Assembly: GCF_001750285.1 (NCBI RefSeq)
Contig: NZ_MAMP01000012.1
Coordinates: 186,001 to 250,000 of the forward strand
Reading direction: 5' to 3'
Length of the DNA stretch: 64,000 nucleotides
From: Domibacillus iocasae
Lineage (GTDB): Bacteria > Bacillota > Bacilli > Bacillales > Domibacillaceae
How positions within the stretch are numbered: position 1 is the stretch's first letter; the number at the start of each line of letters is the position of its first letter. A program made the position numbers and the translations under genes. The notes beneath the pieces were generated by a model that saw only the letters and a program-made list of their open reading frames with translations, was not told where the DNA came from and did not search any database. Shown piece by piece: positions 16,640 through 26,579 of the stretch.

Positions 16640-17212
16640 TTATTGAGGGATAGTTTGAGTTGCCGGTGCATAGCATTGCTGCATCATCTGCATATCTGCT
16701 TCAGAAAGCTGCGGCACCTGGTAATATCGGTGCTTGTTTTGATAAATTGAAATTTCATATGCCATTTCAATGCAGTTCGGCACAGAGTCTGCTAAAACTC
16801 GGCGAACAACCGGGTTTGTCGCTTCTAGTGCAGCATATGTTTTTAACGCTGCACCGGATTTATGCGCACCGAGCATAAATCCGGAGATGATTTCGTCATT
16901 GATTTCCGTTTCTGTTTGTATAGGCTTTGTCGGCTGTTTTGCTTCAAGACCGTATATAAATTCGTTGTCTTGTTTCATCATATAGCTTTTTGTGGGAAAA
17001 GCAGGGTCCTTTCCAGACTTGAAACAATCGACCGTTGTATTATACTCCTGCACCATAAATGCATACTGGCGATTTAAAATGTCCAAAAGTTCCGGATCCT
17101 GTACTTTTGAGCGCAGCATTGTATATTTATTTAATGCGCCAACTGAACATGATAACACTTCATGAACATCAAGTACTTCATGTGCCCCATGATTAAATTG
17201 TGGTGAAGTCAT
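16640..17212 (-). CDS. CotF-family spore coat protein
   Basis: 190 residues with the coat-F domain: an N-terminal helical pair (HEVLDVHEVLSCSVGALNKY; RQYAFMVQEYNTTVDCFKSG) and a second ferritin-like pair ending PNCIEMAYEISIYQNKH. The C-terminus YQVPQLSEADMQMMQQ is typical. It would be laid down on the spore coat during late sporulation. GGAGGCG precedes ATG 17212. A sigma-K-like -10 lies just upstream. Paralogues are usual in Bacillaceae, so no exact symbol is given. Confidence 0.85.
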   Translation of the reverse strand: MTSPQFNHGAHEVLDVHEVLSCSVGALNKYTMLRSKVQDPELLDILNRQYAFMVQEYNTTVDCFKSGKDPAFPTKSYMMKQDNEFIYGLEAKQPTKPIQTETEINDEIISGFMLGAHKSGAALKTYAALEATNPVVRRVLADSVPNCIEMAYEISIYQNKHRYYQVPQLSEADMQMMQQCYAPATQTIPQ

Positions 17213-17230
17213 TCAAAATCGCCTCCTGAA

Positions 17231-17239
17231 TAAAATATG
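17231..17239 (-). promoter_or_regulatory. candidate sigma-K -10 element of the coat gene
   Basis: On the minus strand CATATTTTA fits the sigma-K -10 consensus CATANNNTA, with an AC-containing stretch about 15 bases further upstream. The leader would be only about 20 bases, ending at the GGAGG site. Confidence 0.4.
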
Positions 17240-17660
17240 TTGCCTGTATAGTGTGCGGCACAGCCTTCATTTTATTCAAAAATTAATGAGGCAATCCAAC
17301 TGCTTGAAAACACATGATTGCGGCCGTTTTGTCCAAAATTAGAAATAAAAAATGTTTTCTTATTTACAAAGCGATTGGATCTTTAAATAATGTTGAAACC
17401 TTTTTTGCCGGCATTAAAAAATACTCCTTAATCGCTAAAATACAAGATTGAGATCCAGCGCATAGTGAATATTTTATGAATTATTTATAATTCGCGCCTG
17501 CCCGGCAGAAATCATCTCATCAGAAGGGATGCAGCCTGGGAAAAATAAACGGTGCGTGTGCATAAAGTGAAATTCCTCTCAAGCAAAACTTGCTTTTCAT
17601 TATAGGTCATATCCGCCTTTTTGACTGGAAAAACCAGATGGCAGCCGCCATACGGTTCTT
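17240..17660. other. gene-free spacer upstream of the coat gene
   Basis: About 420 bases. All short frames are interrupted and no clear hairpin-plus-T terminator for the CDF gene is seen. Nothing further can be supported. Confidence 0.5.
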
Positions 17661-18623
17661 TTATAATGGTTTGGGAGAGGAAGTCCAGCTTGTCGCTCCA
17701 TCATCTTCAATAATGCCAAGGGTTACATCGCTTATTTCCGGTTGATTGAGAAGGCGGTTTTTCACCCTGAATTTAATATCATCTGCATCCGCAAGAGTTA
17801 ATCCTTTACGAAGCTCTACGATGCCATCTACATGATACGAACGCCCCTCCTGCATAATTCGCAGCGAATGGATATCCACAGCATCCGTATCCTCTAAAAT
17901 AACCTGTCCCACTTTTATTTCCACTTCAATCGGCGCCGCAACACCAATGAGACCAATCATATTGTCGTAACCGACCCGGAACGCGACAAAAATCATAAGT
18001 AAGCCGATTAGAATTGTGATCGCTCCATCTGCCGCTAAAATACCGAATTCAGCAAGACTGATCCCGATAAATGCAAGTACAGCTCCAGCTGTCGCTACTA
18101 AATCCTCATAAAATACAAGTCGTGTGGCTGGCGAAGCCTTGCCGACATTTTTAAATGCCTGAGCGACAATATTCCCTTTTTTCTCCACGCGCGCTTCATG
18201 CAAGATCTCTTTCATTGCCTTAAATAAAATAAATCCATCAATAATAAACGCGGCCAGCAATACCAATGCATTTAATAAAAAATCGGTTGATTCTTCCGGA
18301 TGCTGAAGTAATTTCCATCCTTTTAAAATCGTTTCATATGCCATAATCGATACAACAATGACCGCTATCATACAAAAAATATTGACGACGCGGCCGAATC
18401 CGGTCGGAAACCGCTTAGACGGCTTCATTTCAGCGAGCGAGCTTCCAAAGAAAACAAATCCTTGGTTAATGGCATCCGCAAGTGAATGCATTGCTGACGC
18501 AAACATCGTTCCGCTCCCGCTGAATGCAGCGGCAAAAAATTTTAAAATTGCGAGAATCGTGTTACCAAGTGCCGCAATGCCGGATGATGTATTTCCCTTT
18601 TTCAATAATTGAACAATCGCCAT
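17661..18623 (-). CDS. cation diffusion facilitator family transporter (ZnT9-like branch)
   Basis: 320 residues. The N-terminus AALGNTILAILKFFAAAFSG and the TM2 motif SAMHSLADAINQ give the first half of the CDF metal site (HxxxD). In TM5 the usual HxxxD is replaced by an acidic motif (FYEDLVATAG, E-D), as in the SLC30A9-like branch. A cytoplasmic ferredoxin-like domain closes the protein (VDIHSLRIMQEGRSYHVDGI). It probably exports Zn2+, Mn2+ or Fe2+ against protons; the ion is uncertain because of the altered site. AGGAGG precedes ATG 18623. It is a single gene. Confidence 0.85.
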   Translation of the reverse strand: MAIVQLLKKGNTSSGIAALGNTILAILKFFAAAFSGSGTMFASAMHSLADAINQGFVFFGSSLAEMKPSKRFPTGFGRVVNIFCMIAVIVVSIMAYETILKGWKLLQHPEESTDFLLNALVLLAAFIIDGFILFKAMKEILHEARVEKKGNIVAQAFKNVGKASPATRLVFYEDLVATAGAVLAFIGISLAEFGILAADGAITILIGLLMIFVAFRVGYDNMIGLIGVAAPIEVEIKVGQVILEDTDAVDIHSLRIMQEGRSYHVDGIVELRKGLTLADADDIKFRVKNRLLNQPEISDVTLGIIEDDGATSWTSSPKPL

Positions 18624-18784
18624 AGGCTCCCTCCTTTATTAATTATACATCCCTATACCCAACAGCATGGTCATTTACTCTCCAACAGAAATATTGACAG
18701 AAAGAAAGCGCTTAAGGTTCTTTCTTCCAATACGCTTACTATAATAAACAAAGAATAAATATGATGATATAGGGAGGGGAATTG

Positions 18785-19153
18785 ATGGAAAAGCTGTATT
18801 TGAAGATTGCTGTTTGTTATTTTGTTGCGGGCGTCTTGCTTGGAATGACAATGGGCATCATTCATGATTTCAGGTTAACTTCCGTACATGCCCACATTAA
18901 TTTGCTTGGATGGGTTTCAATGGCGCTTTTTGGTCTTATTTATCATTTTTATCCCGCTGCCGCCCAGACAAAGCTGGCACGAATTCATTTCTGGCTCCAC
19001 AATATCGGCCTGCCGATCATGATGATGGCAATCGGCTTTCAAATTTGGACAGGTGACGCTGCTTTTATGCCGGCAGCGATTATTGGCTCTCTTTTAATTG
19101 TGATAGGAGTTTTATTATTTGCCATAAATCTGTTCAAACAAATGCCTAGATAA
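18785..19153 (+). CDS. short heme-copper-oxidase-subunit-I-like membrane protein
   Basis: 122 residues, four membrane helices, with motifs like those of heme-ligating helices of subunit I and NorB-type proteins: VHAHINLLGWVSMALFGLIY and HFWLHNIGLPIMM. Only about a quarter of a real oxidase subunit is present and no CuB site exists, so it cannot be an oxidase by itself. Stand-alone proteins of this kind are found in Bacillales; heme binding is possible but unproven. GGGAGGGG lies before ATG 18785 (TTG 18782 is the alternative). It has a terminator downstream (19267-19306). Confidence 0.75.
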   Translation: MEKLYLKIAVCYFVAGVLLGMTMGIIHDFRLTSVHAHINLLGWVSMALFGLIYHFYPAAAQTKLARIHFWLHNIGLPIMMMAIGFQIWTGDAAFMPAAIIGSLLIVIGVLLFAINLFKQMPR

Positions 19154-19266
19154 AGAAGCCTTTTATTAACCCTTAATCTGTATTTATTATCCTTTAACAA
19201 AAATCGTGGCCTTTCTTTTGGAATAACAGAAGTGATTTCAAAACACAGGTCACATTCTACTTGCAT

Positions 19267-19306
19267 TAAAAAACCTTGTGCGTCAGTTCAAAAAGCACAG
19301 GGTTTT
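19267..19306 (+). terminator. terminator downstream of the four-helix membrane protein
   Basis: AAAACCTTGTGC and GCACAGGGTTTTT arms with a T-run. Confidence 0.65.
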
Positions 19307-19444
19307 TGAATTTATAATTTGTTTATCAATGTTAATCATATTGACCAGGAGTAGTGCTACCCGCCGAAAGAACGCATTTTCAATATTTTTTCTCATCTAA
19401 TATAACCAAAAAGATAACCCCCGTCACACAAAGTGCCGAGGGTC

Positions 19445-19616
19445 TTAATTCACTATATGATGTGCTGGATTATGCAGCCGGCCGGTAACATCTTCTTCGA
19501 ACGGTACATTTTCTTTTTTCGTCTTAATGGCCCGCTTATAAAAAAGTAAAATAATAACAGCTGTGATGGCTGTCCCCACATAATAGCATCGTCAGCAGCA
19601 GTTCAACCATTTTCAT
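19445..19616 (-). pseudogene. small membrane protein gene with probable frameshift
   Basis: ATG 19616 opens MKMVELLLTML and then leaves the frame. The next frame gives YYVGTAITAVIILLFYKRAI, a single helix, followed by a soluble tail ending NPAHHIVN and a stop at 19445. Together they would make a protein of about 57 residues with one membrane helix. A one- or two-base indel near 19585 is the simplest reading. The family is unknown. Confidence 0.4.
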
Positions 19617-19741
19617 GACCCATATCTCTCTATTATACATTTTCATCTACTTCTACGTTTAAAATTTTTGTGCGGCCTGTTCTCATGATATGATAGTCCA
19701 ATGATCTGAAATTTGCTGACGAAAGAAGCGTGGACGTTTAT

Positions 19742-20593
19742 ATGAATACAACATACACAAGACAAAACAATACCCAATTTCGAGATATTGAAGAAGCGGC
19801 CATTCGAGTGCTTCAATTAATGGCGGAATTCGTTGACATAAATACATTGTTTATCGCGCGGAATGACGGAAAAACAAATCGCATGATAAAAGTGTTTAAC
19901 AAAGAAGATATACTGGTATCTGAAGGAGAAGAACTTCCTTTTTACGAAAGCTATTGCAGCTTAAGTGTAAAGCATGGAGACAGAATCCTCATTATTCCTG
20001 ATTTAAGTATGGATGAAAAAACAAAAGAAATGAATGTAACGAAACATTTAGGAGGCGGTACGTTTATCGCCATTCCCATTAATTATGAAGATGGCGAAAA
20101 CTATGGAACGATTTGTGGACTGGATACGAAAAAACACTCTTTTACTGATGAACAAATATCGCTTTTTGAAACGATGTCTTCCTTGTTAACGTATGTACTT
20201 GAACTTGATTATTCACATCAGCAGCTTTATCAAACAGCAGCACCCGTTGTGCCGATTACAAGCGGCGTCGCGATCCTGCCAGTTGTTGGTGACATCGATG
20301 AACGTCGGGCGGAAGGCATCATTGAAACAGCTCTATTTAAAAGCCCGGAGCTTGGAATCAATCACCTCATCATTGATTTATCCGGTATTATGTACATAAA
20401 TGAAACCGTGATCGCATCGCTCTTGAAAATCGTCACAATCTTAAAACTCATTGGCGTGACTCCAATATTAACGGGGTTTCGGCCGGATCTTGCCATGAAA
20501 GCCGTTCAGATGAATGCGGAGTTGGGTACTATTTTAATCGTGGCCAACTTGGAGCAAGCGCTGAATCATATTGGATTTGAGCTTAAAAAGTAA
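19742..20593 (+). CDS. GAF-STAS domain protein (stressosome RsbR-like)
   Basis: The N-terminal half is a GAF-like sensory domain (FVDINTLFIARNDGKTNRMI, GTFIAIPINYEDGENYGTIC). The C-terminal half is a STAS domain (GVAILPVVGDIDERRAEGII; HLIIDLSGIMYINETVIASL). In RsbR-type proteins this strand ends with a phosphorylated Thr; here INET offers a Thr at that place. It may be a non-canonical sensor subunit of the stressosome that controls the general stress response. No ribosome site decides the start: GTG 19730 is too close to GAAAGAAG and ATG 19742 rather far; I chose the ATG. Confidence 0.8.
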   Translation: MNTTYTRQNNTQFRDIEEAAIRVLQLMAEFVDINTLFIARNDGKTNRMIKVFNKEDILVSEGEELPFYESYCSLSVKHGDRILIIPDLSMDEKTKEMNVTKHLGGGTFIAIPINYEDGENYGTICGLDTKKHSFTDEQISLFETMSSLLTYVLELDYSHQQLYQTAAPVVPITSGVAILPVVGDIDERRAEGIIETALFKSPELGINHLIIDLSGIMYINETVIASLLKIVTILKLIGVTPILTGFRPDLAMKAVQMNAELGTILIVANLEQALNHIGFELKK

Positions 20594-20626
20594 ACAGGTC
20601 TGCCGTAAAATGGCAGACCTGTTTTT
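20593..20626 (+). terminator. terminator of the GAF-STAS gene
   Basis: AACAGGTCTGCC and GGCAGACCTGTT arms with T5. A near-identical 48-base copy occurs at 23956-24003. Confidence 0.8.
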
Positions 20627-20791
20627 ATTTTTAAGAAACATCTGGTTTAAGAGATGGTTTTTTCTTTCAGCCAACAAGCGGCTTGTATAGTAAACAATGA
20701 TAACAAAAACAGATGAGCAGTTAGGAAAGTTTACTGACTATTCGCTAAAGTAACATTATTATACAAAATTACAAAACAGTACTAATCCAAT

Positions 20792-22054
20792 TTATATCTT
20801 TCTAATAGTGAAAAATTTTCTTAAAAGCCAAGGTCCCTGTGCAAATCCCAGTGTTAATTGCCAGGCCCCAAGTCCTTGTAAACCATACTCACGGATTAAT
20901 ATCATTTTTGAGCTGATGCTTCTTGCATCTTCAAACCATACTTCATGTGTTACTCTCTTTTCATCTGTATATCGGAAATATGGAGACTCAAATTCCTTTG
21001 AATATTGGATCGGCGACTGATACATCATGGCAGTTCTTATCGCATTTTGATTTGAAATAGCTGTAGCGATCCTCTCTTGACTGTACGGAATGATCCAATT
21101 ATATCCGTACAAAGGTATTCCTAATATAATTTTTCTGCGCGGAACACTTCTGATCGCAAATTCAACTGTCGTTCTTACTTCCGTAATTGGGGCGACAGGC
21201 CCCGGTTCGCTGCCAGCATGATGCCAATCATAAGCCATGATAAACATAAAATCCACTACTGACCCAATTCCGCCATAATCATACCCTCTTAACCAAGGAA
21301 TATCCTCGCTTGTTTTTGGTGGAACAGCTATTGTAACGACAAATCCTGTTGGTCTCAAACGTTGACTCAATTGACGCAAGAATCCGGTAAAAAGATCTCT
21401 GTCTTCTTCCAAAACACCCTCAAAATCAATATTAACTCCCCCATACCCTTTTCTTGAAATTAAAGAGGAAATATTATTGACAAGATTTGTTCTGCTTGCA
21501 GGATTATTCAAAACTTCATGAACAAGGTCAGGACTAAAGCCTTGATGGGTCAAATTGGTGATAGTCGCTATCGGAGTAACTCGCTGTCTCCATGTGGTTT
21601 GAATCGCAACCGCATCATTTAAATCATTGACGATGTCTCCATTATTTGCAAAATGATACTCAAAAAGAGAGATAAATGAGGAGTAAGGGGCAAATTCAGT
21701 AATTAATCTTCGGTCCTGTTCTGGGCTTCGAATGACATAAAAGCTCAAGGTGCTTGCGAGAAAGTTCGAAATATCGGGAATCCGTATTCGCATACCTGGT
21801 TGTAAAGTAGTCTCGCTAACAGAGGGATTTGCATTCCTGAGTTGTGCTAAAGTGACATACGCTTTCTTTGCAATTTTAAAAAGAGTATCCCCGGGTTGAA
21901 CAATATACGTATATAAAGGAACAAGCAGAGCTTGGCCGGGAACAATGTTCGTTTTTTCAAGACCATTTGCCGATTGTAACTGATCAATAGAAGTTTTGTA
22001 CATGTTGCTTATTCTAAATAAGGATTCGCCTGGTTGAACTTCATGTATAAACAT
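20792..22054 (-). CDS. LysM - glycoside hydrolase 18 spore cortex hydrolase (SleL/YaaH-like)
   Basis: 420 residues. Two N-terminal LysM domains (about 2-47: HEVQPGESLFRISNMY; about 50-93: YIVQPGDTLFKIAKKA) bind peptidoglycan. A GH18 barrel follows with the catalytic strand GYGGVNIDFEGV (acidic D-x-E) and MAYDWHHAGSEPGPVAP. This is the layout of SleL/YaaH, an N-acetylglucosaminidase acting on spore cortex during germination. There is no signal peptide, as in that family. GGAGG precedes ATG 22054. YdhD or YvbX paralogues are alternatives. Confidence 0.88.
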   Translation of the reverse strand: MFIHEVQPGESLFRISNMYKTSIDQLQSANGLEKTNIVPGQALLVPLYTYIVQPGDTLFKIAKKAYVTLAQLRNANPSVSETTLQPGMRIRIPDISNFLASTLSFYVIRSPEQDRRLITEFAPYSSFISLFEYHFANNGDIVNDLNDAVAIQTTWRQRVTPIATITNLTHQGFSPDLVHEVLNNPASRTNLVNNISSLISRKGYGGVNIDFEGVLEEDRDLFTGFLRQLSQRLRPTGFVVTIAVPPKTSEDIPWLRGYDYGGIGSVVDFMFIMAYDWHHAGSEPGPVAPITEVRTTVEFAIRSVPRRKIILGIPLYGYNWIIPYSQERIATAISNQNAIRTAMMYQSPIQYSKEFESPYFRYTDEKRVTHEVWFEDARSISSKMILIREYGLQGLGAWQLTLGFAQGPWLLRKFFTIRKI

Positions 22055-22328
22055 ACTTGTCCTCCATTCACACTATTTACAATTTTAACAAATAAAATGA
22101 AATTCATATGAAATTGGAGTTTACACAAGGAACATGATTAGATACTAAATTTTAAATACCCTGTATGTATATGAATGAATTTTACATATATTACCCAGTC
22201 AAATCTTCGCTGACATTTAGAACTAACATTTCTTGCCTATCCTCGTTTGCCTAAATGTTATAACCATAATTACAAAAAAGCATATTTCACAAAATTTCGA
22301 GGCGAATGATTAGGGTACCCATAGGTGT

Positions 22329-22618
22329 TCAAAAAACTCCGGAATAATAGCTGAATTTCTTCATCCGCTCCATTACGCCTATTGCTGCAACATTGACACC
22401 TTCATTATTATAATCCATTTTTATCCATAAAACCCACTTCATGATGGTGCTGTATTAGTCGGAATAATCAAATTATTGATCATACGAAATTCATAATATG
22501 CAAAAAAATGCTCAGCATCTGCCATAATCATCTGATTGTCATTCTTAAAGGCATAATGAAACTGCTCATCGTGAGAAAGCAAGAAAAAAAGCGTATCAGC
22601 ACCGGTTAAGATACCAAT
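22329..22618 (-). pseudogene. decayed reverse-strand gene of unknown family
   Basis: On the minus strand one frame reads GILTGADTLFFLLSHDEQFH...YYEFRMINNLIIPTN and stops. After a frame shift WIKMDYNNEGVNVAAIGVME...KKFSYYSGVF continues to a stop at 22329. No start or ribosome site is left. The protein-like composition suggests a relic; I cannot name it. Confidence 0.35.
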
Positions 22619-22716
22619 ACACTAAACTATAAAATCAATTAATCTTTTTTCTTTAACTTGATATGAGTAGTTTTTAATACTCTATCCATATCCTGATCCT
22701 GTTTATCTGTGCAATA

Positions 22717-23652
22717 TTAGTGTTCAAAGACTGCCAGCGGGAGGACCGCGCTGACTACGTAATGTCCTGCGTCGACTATTTCTGATATTTTAAGGTCAAC
22801 GCATAAACTGGAAAGCACGTAGGCATCTATTTTGGACATTTTGTATGTTTCTGAAATGTGGTCCACCATCCCGCGTAGAGCATCCTGTGACGCTTTAAAC
22901 AGATCTGACCCAACACCTGTCGTACCATAGAAGCCAGCATGATTTACTTTCGGTGTCAAAGCGCCTTTTGTTTGAAACTGTGGAGCTGGAATCGACTTTC
23001 CTTTAATTAACGTAAATCTTAGACTTGAAGACATCGGACATTCCAGTGCCGACACACATACTTCCCCATCTCCTTGAGCAGCATGACCGTCACCACAGCT
23101 AAAAAGAGCGCCAATTTCTTGTACGGGAAGATACAATGTCGTACCGATCATAAGCTGCCTTGTATCCAAGTTACCCCCAAATGTTCCTGGAGGCATGATT
23201 GGAACATTATCCGCATTCTTAGGGCAAACGCCCATTGTGCCTAAAAAAGGTTCAATCGGTACTTTAATATCATCTCGGAAATGAATATACTCGCCGTCCG
23301 ACAAATCAAATGTGCGCAGATACGCATCCGGAAATTCTTCTGCTAATAGACCGAGTCCTGGAAGTACAGCAGTCCATCCCCAGCCTTTTGTTTTGAGATC
23401 CAGAATTTCAACCGCCAGTGTATCTCCAGGCTCCGCTCCCTCTATGTATACCGGCCCTGCGAGTGGATATACACGGTTCCAGTCAAGTGCAGCGATCGCT
23501 TCTGTGGTCGAATCAATAGTGAATTGTCCATCTGTCACTTCTCTCGTTTCAAAAATCACTGTATCGCCACTTTGAATGGTTAAGACAGGTTCATTGTTCG
23601 CATTCCATGTAAAATGTACAATATCGTTTGGGAAATAATGAGTTTTTGACAT
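22717..23652 (-). CDS. acetamidase/formamidase family protein
   Basis: 311 residues of the FmdA/AmdA family, which hydrolyses short amides (formamide, acetamide) to acid and ammonia. Signatures: GPVYIEGAEPGDTLAVEILD, GVCPKNADNVPIMPPGTFGGNLDTRQL (split by the metal-site residues), FSCGDGHAAQGDGEVC and the C-terminal YVLSSLCVDLKISEIVDA. GGAG precedes ATG 23652. As a formamidase it would give formate, which fits the formate dehydrogenase, formate transporter and PurT elsewhere in the window, but that link is inference. Confidence 0.9.
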   Translation of the reverse strand: MSKTHYFPNDIVHFTWNANNEPVLTIQSGDTVIFETREVTDGQFTIDSTTEAIAALDWNRVYPLAGPVYIEGAEPGDTLAVEILDLKTKGWGWTAVLPGLGLLAEEFPDAYLRTFDLSDGEYIHFRDDIKVPIEPFLGTMGVCPKNADNVPIMPPGTFGGNLDTRQLMIGTTLYLPVQEIGALFSCGDGHAAQGDGEVCVSALECPMSSSLRFTLIKGKSIPAPQFQTKGALTPKVNHAGFYGTTGVGSDLFKASQDALRGMVDHISETYKMSKIDAYVLSSLCVDLKISEIVDAGHYVVSAVLPLAVFEH

Positions 23653-24310
23653 AAGTTATTACTCCTTTATTCAATACAGTTTATATACTTTTTAATAAAT
23701 GATAATTTTTATACTATCTCAATATTTGAAATTGATCAAATTGAAACTGTTATGGCTTCTACTTGATTTAAAGATTGATAATGACAAATTAAGTTTACTC
23801 ACTCTCCGAATAATGAGAGAAAATCACGTTTGTAAGCTTTACAGGTCATTATTCAACCCCTAAAAGCAGCAAACAAAAAAAGCCATCCTCAACGACGGCT
23901 CTTCCAGCCTGCAGACATCATCTTCAAAGTGAAGACTTTGTCTACAAGCTGAGGCCTGCCGTAAAATGGCAGACCTGCTTTTATATTTAAGAAACGTCTG
24001 GTTCATCCGATTTTTCGTTTCTACCTGCATCATTCCCATAAGTTCACCTTCTTCATTGTAAAAAATAGTGGTAAACTTCCGGTGAAAAAGTGTGATTGCA
24101 TGGAAAGATAAATAAAGAACACCGTACCTTGCGCCAATATCCTTCTTTTTTCCGGTTATTTTGTGTATTGGATAATTAAATTAGTCTAGAATACTGACGT
24201 AAAACGTAAAGTCTCATTCAAGTATCATTGAACACGGCTTCGAGTTGTATATATTGTTTGAACATCTTTACACTTTTGAATCGTATGCAAAAGTCAGCTA
24301 TCTATTCAAT
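23653..24310. other. intergenic region with a terminator copy and a possible relic
   Basis: 23956-24003 is a 94%-identical direct copy of the GAF-STAS terminator and its trailing sequence (20600-20647). On the minus strand a startless open stretch at about 24185-23990 reads like protein (FTTIFYNEEGELMGMMQVET), but no family is recognised. A further hairpin-like stretch lies at 23925-23960. No intact gene is seen. Confidence 0.45.
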
Positions 24311-24345
24311 TTATCCTCGGCCGGCTTGAAAGCCCGGATATTTTG

Positions 24346-25119
<774 letters not shown>

Positions 25120-25980
25120 TTATTTTTTAGTGAAGCCAATCATCACACCGCCCGCAATAATTAAGATGCTTCCAATAACAACAAAGAGAAGCTGTTTTTT
25201 TGTCTTCTTTTCCCCCAGCAGAAAAATACCGCCAAACGTTGAAATAACGATACCTGTTTGTGATAAAGAGAAGCTCGTCGCGACCCCTATGCGAGGCAGA
25301 GATAGGAGCAGGCCCAAGTTCCCGATCCCCCAAATCAAGCCGGAAAGAATATTCCGGACAGCATACTTGTTAAACGGTTTATGCTTAAAGGTAAGAATGA
25401 TAGCACCGCCAAACATCCCAATCGCCTGGGGCAGAATGGCCGTCCAGCCATCAATGTTAAACCAGCGGATGATCACGACATAACCAAGATATCCCGCCGT
25501 CGAAAAAAGCAGAAGCATAATCCCTTTTCGCCTTTTAACGGATCTGGAGTCTTTGTTGACTTCACCTCCTGTTACTGAGGTGAGAATCACTCCTACAATA
25601 ATGAGAATAATGGAGACACTGCCCAGCAAAATGGCTGTGGCTGTCGTCCACTCTTTAAAAACAATTACGCCAAAAAGAGTGGTCGCAGCTAGCTGCATGC
25701 CTGTTGAAATAGGGACCGTTTTGGATACCCCGAGGTATGGTACGCTGCCAAGCTGGTTCTGCTGGCCCACCGCCCAAAAAAGGCCGGAAATGATACCGGC
25801 TATCCAGGCGGTCGTATTGATAAAGGGATGGGTCCATACATAAACGCCGGCTGCGAATATAAGCGCGCCAATCGTTATGCCCAGCGTCTGGCTGTAAGAG
25901 TCTCCCCCTAATTTAACGCTTACAAGCACGATACTTCCCCAGGCAATGGCAGGAATGAGTGCAATTAAAATAGTTGTCAT
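25120..25980 (-). CDS. glcU: glucose uptake protein GlcU (GRP/DMT-type)
   Basis: 286 residues, ten hydrophobic helices, GRP sugar-transporter family: IALIPAIAWGSIVLVSVKLG at the N-terminus, GQQNQLGSVPYLGVSKTVPI and GNLGLLLSLPRIGVATSFSL. It imports glucose by proton symport. It lies 21 bases before gdh on the same strand, as in B. subtilis, where the pair serves spores. GAGGGAC precedes ATG 25980. It is intact, although its partner gdh is damaged. Confidence 0.92.
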   Translation of the reverse strand: MTTILIALIPAIAWGSIVLVSVKLGGDSYSQTLGITIGALIFAAGVYVWTHPFINTTAWIAGIISGLFWAVGQQNQLGSVPYLGVSKTVPISTGMQLAATTLFGVIVFKEWTTATAILLGSVSIILIIVGVILTSVTGGEVNKDSRSVKRRKGIMLLLFSTAGYLGYVVIIRWFNIDGWTAILPQAIGMFGGAIILTFKHKPFNKYAVRNILSGLIWGIGNLGLLLSLPRIGVATSFSLSQTGIVISTFGGIFLLGEKKTKKQLLFVVIGSILIIAGGVMIGFTKK

Positions 25981-26185
25981 ATGAAGTCCCTCTGTTTATC
26001 GTTTGTTGGACATTCTTTTGTGTTGTTCACTTCTTTTCAAACAAAATATAGCTTTTGTTTGAAGGGAGAAAATTATGTATCGTTTCTCTTCTATAGAAAA
26101 GCCTGTTTGAAAACACTAAATACCATGCTTCAGGAATATTTCGGTCCTATTTATAAGACGTACTCGTTTCGAGGTATTAAAAAAG

Positions 26186-26224
26186 TGCCCTGTAAAAGTT
26201 TGCATAGCAGCTTTTACAGGGCAC
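26186..26224. terminator. hairpin terminator in the glcU-26580 intergenic region
   Basis: GTGCCCTGTAAAAG and CTTTTACAGGGCAC form a perfect 14-bp stem with an A-tract to the left, so it is best as a minus-strand terminator. No coding gene directly upstream explains it. Confidence 0.55.
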
Positions 26225-26294
26225 CTCTTCTATATAAGTTGAATTAAAATTTCTGCTTTCTCAGCTTCCTATCGTGAAAGAGCACCTTTTTAAA

Positions 26295-26430
26295 AAGCAG
26301 CGTAATGGGCTGCAGGCTGCGCTTTCCTGACCAGTCATCGCGCTTTGCACGCCCGTTTCAGCTTGTCCCGTGGAAAGCGGAGCCGCGCGAATGCCGTCCT
26401 TACATGACTGGGGCTAAGTGCCGCTGCCTG
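26295..26430. repeat. REP-like GC-rich imperfect repeat
   Basis: A GC-rich, partly palindromic non-coding stretch in an AT-rich gap. Its core CCCGTGGAAAGCGGAG resembles CCCGCGGAAAGCGAAG at about 40400. Similar elements are scattered between genes in many Bacillaceae. Confidence 0.4.
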
Positions 26431-26579
26431 ATCTTTTTCTCAACGGTTAAGTGTAAATTCTATTGTTCAACTTATATATTTCATATTTCCTGCCTTTATT
26501 ATAAAAAGATCTAACCATCTGTTCTTTATCTGTAACGGCGTTTTTTGCACATTCTATATTACAGCAATTATGCTGTCAT

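Noticed and set aside
20792-22054. Ter-like ACATGTAC sequence near 22000 inside the hydrolase gene
   Set aside because: Only a short core matches and it lies in conserved coding sequence.
26305-26514. 69-aa frame in the glcU-salA gap
   Set aside because: It crosses the REP-like element and has no ribosome site; composition is not protein-like.
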